A stretch of 64,000 bases of DNA, taken from NCBI GenBank assembly GCA_964456525.1, contig CAYWAP010000001.1:45896-109895 (forward strand). Reading direction: 5' to 3'. This document shows, one piece after another, positions 51,055-58,034 of the stretch. Position 1 is the stretch's first letter. Each line of letters starts with the position of its first letter. Made by a program: the position numbers and the translations under genes. The stretch is from Onthomonas sp964456525. Its GTDB lineage: Bacteria; Bacillota; Clostridia; Oscillospirales; Oscillospiraceae. The notes beneath the pieces are model-generated. The model saw only the letters and a program-made list of their open reading frames with translations, was not told where the DNA came from and searched no databases.

Positions 51055-52899
51055 TCATCTGCGGTCTTCATCGCATGCGCCGTCTGGAATCAGCCGGTTT
51101 GCACCGCAGCCCGTACACCTGACCCGGCAGTCCGGCGTGATGACGGACTGATAGGCCTGTTCCCGCTCCTGCCACAGATACGCCGGGCGGACGCCCACAT
51201 CTATCATGCTCCAGGGCAGAATTTCACAGAGTTTGCGCTCTCTCCGGGCGTAAAAATCGGGGTCAATTCCGGTGGCGGCAAAGGCCTGCATCCACCGCTC
51301 AAAGGAGAAATAGTCGCTCCAGGAGTCCAGCTTGCCCCCCGTGCGCCAGACTTCCTCCAGCACTCTGCCCAGACGGCGATCCCCCCGGGCGAGAACCGCC
51401 TCAATATAAGAGGTGTTTCCCTCGTGCCAGTTGTAGTGAATGGATTTGTTGTGGATGCTGCTGCGCAGCAGCTCCACCCGGCGCTGGTACTCCTCCATGG
51501 GAATCTGGGCCTCCCACTGGAAGGGCGTAAAGGGCTTGGGAATGAAATAGGACGTGGAGATGGTGATTCGGACACCCCGGGCGCGGTTGGCGGAGTAGGT
51601 GCGCCAGGTCCAGTAGACCTTAGTCGCCAGATCGGAGATGCCAATCACGTCCTCGTCCGTCTCCGTTGGCAGTCCCAGCATGAAGTACAGCTTAATGGCG
51701 CTGCATCCCCCCTCGAAGGCGGTCCGGCAGGATTCCAAAAGGTCTTCTTCCCGGACATTCTTGTTGATGGCATCCCGCAGGCGCTGGGTGCCGGCTTCCG
51801 GGGCAAAGGTGATGGAGGTTTTGCGCGCCTTCTGGAGCCTGTCCATAATGCGGGCAGAAAAGCCGTCCGCCCGCAGAGAGGGCAGATTCAGGTTGATGTT
51901 GCGAGGCTCACAGTAGTCCAGCAGGCCGTCACACAGCTCCGGCAGCGGGCGGTAATCGCTGGAGGACAGGCTGGACAGCGTCATCTCCTGATAGCCGGAG
52001 TCCTTACATGCCTCCAGCCCCTGCTCCAACAGGGTTTTCACACTCTTGGGGCGCACCGGCCGGTAACAATACCCGGCCTGGCAAAAACGGCAGCCCCGGA
52101 TACACCCGCGAAACAGCTCCAGCATCACCCGGTCATGGACGATTTCCGTGGAGGGCACAATGGTGTGCACGGGATAATAGGACTTGTCCAAATCCCGGAC
52201 AATCCGCTTGGTGACCCTTTCCGGCGCGCCGCAGGTGGGCGTGATGGCGGCAACGGTGCCGTCCGGATGATAGGCCACCTCATAGAGAGAGGGCACATAG
52301 CACCCCTGAATCTGCGCGGCCTTGACGAGGAAGTCATGGCGGTTCCACCCCTCCTTTTTGCAGGCGCGGTAAAGCTCCACCAGCTCGCAGTCCACTTCCT
52401 CCCCTTCGCCGATGAAGAACACGTCTACAAAATCAGCCATGGGTTCGCTGTTGACGGCGCAGGTGCCCCCCGCCACAATGATGGGGTCGTCCTCGCCCCG
52501 CGCATCACTGCGCAGCGGGATATTGGCCAGATCCAGCATATTCAGCACGCTGGTAAAGGCCATCTCATAGCCCAGAGAAAAGCCGACAATGTCAAATTCG
52601 CTGAGGGGATCGCCGCTCTCCAGGGCGAACAGAGGGATATCCGCCCGGCGCATTTCCTCCTCCATGTCCCCCCAGGGGGCAAAGCAGCGCTCACACCACA
52701 CGCCGCTCATTTCGTTTAAAGCACCGTAAAGGATTCGTATGCCCAAATTGGACATGCCGATCTCATAGGTGTCCGGGAAACAGAGGGCAAAGCGGGTATC
52801 CACTTCGGCCCTGTCTTTGACAATTTCGTTATATTCTCCGCCCGTATAGCGCGCCGGCTTTTGCACGCGGGACAGGATACGTTCCAGCTTTGGGGTCAC
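51055..52899 (-). CDS. TIGR03960 family B12-binding radical SAM protein
   Basis: A 614-residue protein with an N-terminal B12-binding-like domain and a radical SAM core whose cluster motif is CIRGCRFC. A C-terminal extension ends CRVRCTGCGANRL, with two CxxC-like Cys pairs. The substrate is unknown. It usually pairs with the DUF2344 gene found at 48718. It has its own promoter. Confidence 0.88.
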   Translation of the reverse strand: MTPKLERILSRVQKPARYTGGEYNEIVKDRAEVDTRFALCFPDTYEIGMSNLGIRILYGALNEMSGVWCERCFAPWGDMEEEMRRADIPLFALESGDPLSEFDIVGFSLGYEMAFTSVLNMLDLANIPLRSDARGEDDPIIVAGGTCAVNSEPMADFVDVFFIGEGEEVDCELVELYRACKKEGWNRHDFLVKAAQIQGCYVPSLYEVAYHPDGTVAAITPTCGAPERVTKRIVRDLDKSYYPVHTIVPSTEIVHDRVMLELFRGCIRGCRFCQAGYCYRPVRPKSVKTLLEQGLEACKDSGYQEMTLSSLSSSDYRPLPELCDGLLDYCEPRNINLNLPSLRADGFSARIMDRLQKARKTSITFAPEAGTQRLRDAINKNVREEDLLESCRTAFEGGCSAIKLYFMLGLPTETDEDVIGISDLATKVYWTWRTYSANRARGVRITISTSYFIPKPFTPFQWEAQIPMEEYQRRVELLRSSIHNKSIHYNWHEGNTSYIEAVLARGDRRLGRVLEEVWRTGGKLDSWSDYFSFERWMQAFAATGIDPDFYARRERKLCEILPWSMIDVGVRPAYLWQEREQAYQSVITPDCRVRCTGCGANRLIPDGACDEDRR

Positions 52900-53045
52900 T
52901 TGATCCGCTTCTTTCTTTGGAAAATTTCATTGAGACGGCTGTTTTCAGGCCGGATGGGCGCTTATCCGCGCTCCAAAGGCCCCGGTGGGGAGGACATGCC
53001 CGCCGGTTTTCCTGTGCGCGGCCCACAACGGCGGAAAACAGCTCG

Positions 53046-53073
53046 CTGAAAAACCTGCCATCCGGTTTTTCAG
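53046..53073. terminator. Hairpin downstream of the SpoIVFB-like gene
   Basis: A perfect 10-bp stem (CTGAAAAACC/GGTTTTTCAG) lies just downstream of the radical SAM promoter on the minus strand. Its own arm contains the T run rather than a free tail, so it may be a weak terminator or a leader hairpin of the radical SAM gene. Confidence 0.45.
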
Positions 53074-53085
53074 AACCTTTTAGTT

Positions 53086-53114
53086 ATTCTAACCGATAAA
53101 CCGGTGGTTGACAA
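53086..53114 (-). promoter_or_regulatory. Vegetative promoter of the radical SAM gene
   Basis: TTGTCA and TAGAAT are separated by 17 bases on the minus strand, 18 bases past the stop of the protease gene. The leader to 52899 is about 180 bases. Confidence 0.65.
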
Positions 53115-53131
53115 GTTTTTTTGCGCTCCCC

Positions 53132-53716
53132 TCATCGTTTTCTCATGCCCAGGCAGAGCACCACCACCATCAGAGAGGGATTTCCCCGGACAAGCAGCAG
53201 CGCAGCCGGAATCAATCCGGCCGCCAGCAAGAGGTCGGAGAGTCCGCTCAGCAGCCGGTTCGCCAGCCCTTCCGGGCAGAACAAGACCAGCACCCCGTGC
53301 AGAACCCGTCCCCCGTCCAGGGGCAGCATGGGCAGCAGGTTGAACAGCCCCAGCATCAGGTTGACGCCCAAAAAGATCGCCCCCGCCTCCCCCTGCACGA
53401 GGGGAATCAGGGCGAAGGCCAGCAGCAAATTGATGGCCGGGCCAGACAGGGCAATGACGCACTCCTCCCGCCCCGCCAAATGGCGGGCCGGAACCAGCTC
53501 GCCGCCGCAACAGGTCAGCCGGAAGCGCCACACCGGCACCTGAAACAGATAGCAGGCCAGCAGGTGGCCGCACTCATGGAGCAGGGCAGCCAATAGAAAC
53601 AGCGGCAGCAGCTCCGTCATATCTACACAAAAAATCAGCACAGCCCCAAAGAGGAAGGCCGGCGTCATCGTCAGCCGCCCAATGTGAACGCCGTTTTGGT
53701 CCGCAAAACAGCTCAT
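53132..53716 (-). CDS. SpoIVFB-like intramembrane metalloprotease (M50)
   Basis: ATG at 53716 overlaps the stop of the upstream gene (ATGA), giving 194 residues (MSCFADQNGVHIGRL). Six hydrophobic segments carry the zinc motif HECGH (AALLHECGHLLACYLFQ) and NLLPMLPLDGGRVLHG. The short size and lack of a PDZ or CBS domain match SpoIVFB, which cuts pro-sigma-K at the forespore membrane. It is coupled to a small single-helix protein, as SpoIVFB is to SpoIVFA. No pro-sigma-K gene is in the window. Confidence 0.8.
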   Translation of the reverse strand: MSCFADQNGVHIGRLTMTPAFLFGAVLIFCVDMTELLPLFLLAALLHECGHLLACYLFQVPVWRFRLTCCGGELVPARHLAGREECVIALSGPAINLLLAFALIPLVQGEAGAIFLGVNLMLGLFNLLPMLPLDGGRVLHGVLVLFCPEGLANRLLSGLSDLLLAAGLIPAALLLVRGNPSLMVVVLCLGMRKR

Positions 53717-54093
53717 GCGCCGGACAAAAGGGATTTCAACCAGGCAATCCACTGTTCCACGCCGGAGACCTCCTGAAGGGTTTCCTCATCGGCGTCCGAC
53801 TGATCCGGTTCGGAAACGGAGACCTCCTGGGGCGCAAACACCGTAATGCACCAGCTCCCCACCGAATCCGCCAGACTCTTCCCCTCGCTCAGATTGGCGC
53901 CCAGTTCAGAAAAGGCGTCCTCAAAGTGGGACGATAGCGCCATGGTCTGTTTCACCAGTTCCGCCGCGCTCTGGGTCTGCTCGGGAAACAACGTCCGGGC
54001 GGCAAAGCAGAAGACGAAGATCAGCACCGACGCCACCAGCCGCTTCAATCTGCCCAATTCGTTGCGTGAATGCTGCTTTTTGCCCTCACTCAT
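53713..54093 (-). CDS. Small single-pass membrane protein, possible SpoIVFA counterpart
   Basis: A 126-residue protein with a basic N-terminus (MSEGKKQHSRNELGRLKR), one membrane helix (LVASVLIFVFCFAARTLF, residues 19-36) and an outer part of about 90 residues rich in Glu and Ser. It does not contain the M23/LytM domain of Bacillus SpoIVFA, so the family is not recognised. Translational coupling to the SpoIVFB-like protease suggests it is a partner or regulator. Confidence 0.7.
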   Translation of the reverse strand: MSEGKKQHSRNELGRLKRLVASVLIFVFCFAARTLFPEQTQSAAELVKQTMALSSHFEDAFSELGANLSEGKSLADSVGSWCITVFAPQEVSVSEPDQSDADEETLQEVSGVEQWIAWLKSLLSGA

Positions 54094-54143
54094 GGATGTT
54101 CACCCTTTCCCACAAACCTTTTGGCTCTTTTCTTCAAAATCAC

Positions 54144-54172
54144 TTGACAATCGCCGGTTCCTCGGCTATAAT
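54144..54172 (+). promoter_or_regulatory. Consensus promoter of tRNA-Pro
   Basis: TTGACA and TATAAT, both perfect, separated by 17 bases, 14 bases upstream of the tRNA. Confidence 0.92.
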
Positions 54173-54185
54173 ACATTGATGTCAT

Positions 54186-54262
54186 CGGGATGTGGCGAAG
54201 TTTGGTATCGCGCTTGGTTCGGGTTCAAGAGGCCCCGGGTTCGAATCCCGGCATTCCGACCA
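54186..54262 (+). tRNA. tRNA-Pro (CGG)
   Basis: The acceptor stem CGGGATG/CATTCCG, the T arm with GGTTCGAATCC, and an encoded CCA end are clear. The anticodon loop TTCGGGT between CTTGG and TCAAG gives anticodon CGG, reading the proline codon CCG. G37 follows the anticodon, as in other tRNA-Pro. It is a single-gene unit with its own promoter and terminator. Confidence 0.95.
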
Positions 54263-54263
54263 T

Positions 54264-54305
54264 GAGAGGTTTCAATCATTGGATTGAGACCTCTCTTTTC
54301 TTTTG
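54264..54305 (+). terminator. Intrinsic terminator of tRNA-Pro
   Basis: A 14-bp stem with one G-T pair (54264-54277 with 54282-54295) followed by TTTTCTTTT. Confidence 0.92.
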
Positions 54306-54416
54306 CAGGCGAGGTGTCCCCGGGGATTCCCCCAGTCAAATATATCCAGGGGCAGCTGGTTTTAGCACTGTGAACGCGATTCGGAATCGTAAAAGCCCTC
54401 CCTGCTCCCCTTTGGT

Positions 54417-54506
54417 CATGAAAAAATCCACAGCAATGCACAAACGGCCCAGTGGTGTTCCCAACACCACCCACCGGAACGTGCAATCGCTGCGGATCTT
54501 TTCATG
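54417..54506 (-). other. Long near-perfect hairpin between tRNA-Pro and lysC
   Basis: The arms 54417-54441 and 54481-54506 pair over about 25 positions, with an inner 8-bp stem (54452-54459 with 54463-54470). The three mismatches are A-C on the plus strand and G-U on the minus strand, so the fold is better as minus-strand RNA, downstream of lysC. The rest of 54306-54615 holds small GC-rich stems and no gene I can support. Confidence 0.5.
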
Positions 54507-54615
54507 ATGCAGATGTGAGACACAGGGGCAGGCGGCCTCTCACCTCCAACGGGAAGGGCGCACCGGGGATAGACACCCCAGGCAAAACCCAGCCGCGCCG
54601 CCCCTGCTATGCCGG

Positions 54616-55842
54616 TTAATAACGGCCGCCAAAGGCGCGGAAGAACTTGTCGTGGATCACCTGAACGGCGCGGTCGGCATCGATCTCGTCCACCAGGACG
54701 GAAACCTTGATCTCAGAGGTGGAGATCATGCTGATATTGATGCCGGCGCTGTAGAGCGCCTCAAACATTTTGGCCGCCACGCCGGGGTTGCCGATCATAC
54801 CGGCGCCGACGATGGAAACCTTTGCCACGTGATCGTTGATCTCCAGGGCCTGGTAGCCCAGGGACTCCTTCCGCTCCCGGAGCAGCTCCTCAGCCAGAGG
54901 CAGATCGCTCTTGGCAACCGTAAAGGAAATATCCTTGGACTCTTCGCGGCCAATGGATTGCAGAATAATATCGACGTTAATCTTCTTGTTGGCCAGCAGA
55001 GAGAAGATACGGAAGGCTACGCCCGGCTCATTTTTCAGGCCAACCAGGGCCAAACGGGCAATATTCTTGTCTTTTGCGACACCGCTGACATAGGAGTTTT
55101 CCATCTTTTTCACGACCTCTTTGACTTTAGTTCCGGGGTTGCCGGTGAAGCTGGAGAGAACCTCCAGATTGACGTTATAGCGCTTCGCCATTTCGACGCT
55201 GCGGTTGTGAAGCACCTTTGCCCCCAGCGTCGCCAGCTCCAACATCTCATCGTAAGTGATCTCATCCAGTTTTCTGGCCCCTTCATACTTGTTGGGGTCG
55301 GCGGTGTAGACGCCGTCCACATCCGTATAGATCTGGCACAAGTCCGCATGCAGCGCGGCGGCCAGGGCAACGGCAGATGTATCGCTGCCGCCGCGGCCCA
55401 GGGTGGTGATGTCTCCCCGGCGGTTGATGCCCTGGAAACCGGTAAAGATCACGATCTTGTGCTGTCCCAGCTCCATTTGGATGCGCTCCGTCTCAATCCG
55501 CTGAATGCGGGCGTCGCCATAGGTGGTATTGGTTTTGAAGCCAACCTGCCATGCGTTCAGCGAGATCACAGGGAAGCCCATGCTCTGAATACACATCGCG
55601 GCCAGGGCGGCAGACTGCTGCTCGCCGGTGGTGAGCAGCTGATCCAGCTCACGCTTGCTGGCTTTGGGATTATACTGTGACGCCAAAGTGATCAGCTCAT
55701 CGGTGGTTTTGCCCTGTGCGGAGAGGACAACCACAACGTCGTTCCCCGCTTTGTACGTGTCTGTGATGAGCTTGGCGACATGCCGGACCCGCTCCAGGCC
55801 GCCGACAGATGTGCCGCCGAATTTCTGTACGATCAATGCCAT
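54616..55842 (-). CDS. lysC: Aspartate kinase
   Basis: First step of the aspartate family pathway (lysine, threonine, methionine). The 408-residue protein starts MALIVQKFGGTSVG, has GRGGSDTSAVALAAAL and TADPNKYEGARKLDEITYDEMLEL in the kinase part, and two C-terminal ACT domains for feedback control. It follows hom by 108 bases, which contain a perfect 8-bp hairpin (CCGTGCAG/CTGCACGG at 55892-55909). No lysine riboswitch is seen upstream. Confidence 0.95.
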   Translation of the reverse strand: MALIVQKFGGTSVGGLERVRHVAKLITDTYKAGNDVVVVLSAQGKTTDELITLASQYNPKASKRELDQLLTTGEQQSAALAAMCIQSMGFPVISLNAWQVGFKTNTTYGDARIQRIETERIQMELGQHKIVIFTGFQGINRRGDITTLGRGGSDTSAVALAAALHADLCQIYTDVDGVYTADPNKYEGARKLDEITYDEMLELATLGAKVLHNRSVEMAKRYNVNLEVLSSFTGNPGTKVKEVVKKMENSYVSGVAKDKNIARLALVGLKNEPGVAFRIFSLLANKKINVDIILQSIGREESKDISFTVAKSDLPLAEELLRERKESLGYQALEINDHVAKVSIVGAGMIGNPGVAAKMFEALYSAGINISMISTSEIKVSVLVDEIDADRAVQVIHDKFFRAFGGRY

Positions 55843-55950
55843 TTGTCCAAATGACCTCCAAACTTCTACTTCAAACTTCTTCTCTCTATCGATCCGTGCA
55901 GGACTGCACGGGAAGATACCCGTTCATATGCGGTGTCCTCGCCGCCGCGA

Positions 55951-57144
55951 TTACAGGATTCGATACATCGCGCGGACGTTCAACCCGGCGGTCAGCTCCC
56001 GGATGCCCTCCAGGGTCATTGCCTCATCTGTGATAAAGGCGCTCTCCCCGCCCTGAGCGCCGCCGTGCAGGCGTCTGGCCCCGTTGACGGAGACATCTCC
56101 GGCGGCGCGGACATACCAGCGGCTGGCCAGCTCGGTGACGGGATACACGGCATCGGGGCCGCCCTCTTCCCAGGAAATCACTTTCCGGCCCTTCATGCGC
56201 ACGATGTCCATCACGTCGGCCACAACGGCGGAGGCAGTGGGCAGCTTGCCGGCGCCCTGGCCATAGAACATCACTTCGCCAATGGAGTCGCCGGTGATCT
56301 GGATGGCATTGAAGACGTCCTCCACATTTGCCAGGGGGGAGTCATTGGCCACCAGATGGGGCGCCACATAGGCGCAGACCTTGCCGTCACTCTCCCGCCG
56401 GATGGAGCGCCCCAGCAATTTGACCTTATAACCGCCGCTGCTGGCATATTCTACGTCGGACAGGGTGATGTTGGTGATGCCCTCCGTCGGAACCTGATCC
56501 GGGTAGATGTGGCGTCCAAAGCCCAGCGCGGAGAGGATGCAAATCTTACGGCAGGCGTCATGGCCCTCAATATCCGCCGTGGGGTCTTTCTCCGCATAGC
56601 CCCGCTCCTGGGCCTCTTTCAGCGCCGCCTCAAAGGACAGACCGGCCCGAATCATACGGGTCAGAATATAGTTGGTGGTGCCATTCAAAATGCCCACAAT
56701 CTCCTGCAGCTCATTGGCCGCCAGGCAGCTGGTCATGGGGCGCAAAATGGGGATGCCGCCGCCAACGGAGGCCTCAAACAGGTAGGAGCACCCGTGTTCT
56801 CTGGCGATTTTCAGCAGCTCGCAGCCGTGCGTCGCCACCAGCTCTTTGTTGGAGGTGACGACACTCTTTCCGGCGCACAGCGCCCGCCGGGTGCAGGCAT
56901 AGGGGAAATCGACGCCGCCCATGGTCTCCACTACAATCTGGACCTCCGGATCGTTGACGATCACGTCAAAATCATGAACCACACGGTCCGCAAAGGGGCT
57001 GTCGGGAAATTCCCTTCTATCCAAAATATATTTCACATTCACCTGATTGGAAACCCGCTCGGAAATATGGCGGCCATTTTTATAGATAATTTCGCCAACA
57101 CCGCTGCCGACGGTTCCATAGCCCAGAATCGCAATATTTACCAT
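55951..57144 (-). CDS. hom: Homoserine dehydrogenase, ACT-less form
   Basis: Reduces aspartate semialdehyde to homoserine. N-terminal NAD(P) motif ILGYGTVGSGV; catalytic-domain motifs GGGIPILRPM, NGTTNYILTRM and PTADIEGHDACRK. At 397 residues it ends shortly after the catalytic domain and lacks the C-terminal ACT domain of the 430-residue form. A free-standing ACT protein gene lies just upstream, which may supply the regulation. Confidence 0.94.
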   Translation of the reverse strand: MVNIAILGYGTVGSGVGEIIYKNGRHISERVSNQVNVKYILDRREFPDSPFADRVVHDFDVIVNDPEVQIVVETMGGVDFPYACTRRALCAGKSVVTSNKELVATHGCELLKIAREHGCSYLFEASVGGGIPILRPMTSCLAANELQEIVGILNGTTNYILTRMIRAGLSFEAALKEAQERGYAEKDPTADIEGHDACRKICILSALGFGRHIYPDQVPTEGITNITLSDVEYASSGGYKVKLLGRSIRRESDGKVCAYVAPHLVANDSPLANVEDVFNAIQITGDSIGEVMFYGQGAGKLPTASAVVADVMDIVRMKGRKVISWEEGGPDAVYPVTELASRWYVRAAGDVSVNGARRLHGGAQGGESAFITDEAMTLEGIRELTAGLNVRAMYRIL

Positions 57145-57241
57145 AATGACACCTCTCTAAAATCATTCGGAATCCGGCTGCGCGCCCTCACGCGCCCGGC
57201 CCGAACAGAATCACGATACACGCCCTCTCCCGGCGGTTCGA

Positions 57242-57682
57242 TCAACCTGCCAGCACTTCGAACTTGACAACACCGTCCATTTCCCGGGTGCGGGCCACCA
57301 GCTCTTCCAGGGAGATATTCAGCCCGCTGGTCTCCGCACTCAGGTTCACCGCCGCCACGCTGCCGGTGGGGACGGTCTGGTTGATGGTCAAAATATTTCC
57401 GCCGCTTTCTGCAAAGGCATTTAAAATGGCGGAAAGCACCCCCGGTTCGTCCTTTAACATGGCCTGAAACGTCATAATATGGCCGTTCATCATATCATTA
57501 AACGGGCGTACCGCATCCTTATACTTATAAAAGGCACTGCGGCTGATTCCCGCTTGACGGGTGGCCTCGTTGACCGTAGACGCCTCTCCCAGCTCCAGAG
57601 CCTGCTTGGCTGCGACGACCTTGATGAAGATTTCCGGCAATGCGCTGGCCTCTACAATAAAATATTTCGGTGCTTGTGACAT
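57242..57682 (-). CDS. UPF0735 ACT-domain protein (PheB-like)
   Basis: ATG at 57682 gives 146 residues, the family length. The N-terminal part (VNEATRQAGISRSAFYKYKD) resembles a helix-turn-helix and the C-terminal part (MLKDEPGVLSAILNAFAESG) is an ACT domain that binds amino acids. The frame stays open far upstream over the penicillin-binding protein gene, but that is a low-complexity shadow. It is the first gene before hom and lysC and may regulate them. Confidence 0.9.
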   Translation of the reverse strand: MSQAPKYFIVEASALPEIFIKVVAAKQALELGEASTVNEATRQAGISRSAFYKYKDAVRPFNDMMNGHIMTFQAMLKDEPGVLSAILNAFAESGGNILTINQTVPTGSVAAVNLSAETSGLNISLEELVARTREMDGVVKFEVLAG

Positions 57683-57793
57683 GGTTTCCGCTCCTCTACA
57701 CATCGCCCGCCTTCCCAGCCGCGGACAGATCCGGAGGTCTCTCCGCCCCTTCGTCCACCGGCAACGGGCATTTGTTCTTGTCAGGCAGAGGAA

Positions 57794-57822
57794 ATTATAA
57801 CATCCCGCCGTCCGCTTTGCAA
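57794..57822 (-). promoter_or_regulatory. Vegetative promoter of the ACT-hom-lysC unit
   Basis: TTGCAA and TATAAT are separated by 17 bases on the minus strand, about 110 bases upstream of the ACT gene. Confidence 0.75.
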
Positions 57823-57921
57823 GCACAGAATCCCCCAATTTTCTCCTTTTCCTATGCTTTTTTTCGTCATCTTGGAGGAAAGGCAGGGATGCCGCCCTGG
57901 AAACGCCCCCATCCAGAGCGC

Positions 57922-57960
57922 AGAAAAAGAACCTGCGCCTACAGTCGCGACAACAGGTTC
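57922..57960 (-). terminator. Terminator after the penicillin-binding protein gene
   Basis: Stem GAACCTG/CAGGTTC (57929-57935 with 57954-57960) followed on the minus strand by TTTTTCTG. A second C/G-run hairpin (CCCCC/GGGGG near 57980-58000) precedes it. The stretch 57683-58034 otherwise holds only the promoter of the ACT gene. Confidence 0.7.
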
Positions 57961-58034
57961 TGTATCTGCGGGACAACGCCCCCCCGGAAAAGGGGGAGCG
58001 TCGCCCTTGCAATGGCTTTGGTCGGGCAGCCGGG

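Noticed and set aside
55843..55950. Lysine riboswitch upstream of lysC
   Set aside because: The 108 bases contain only one short hairpin, too small for the lysine aptamer.
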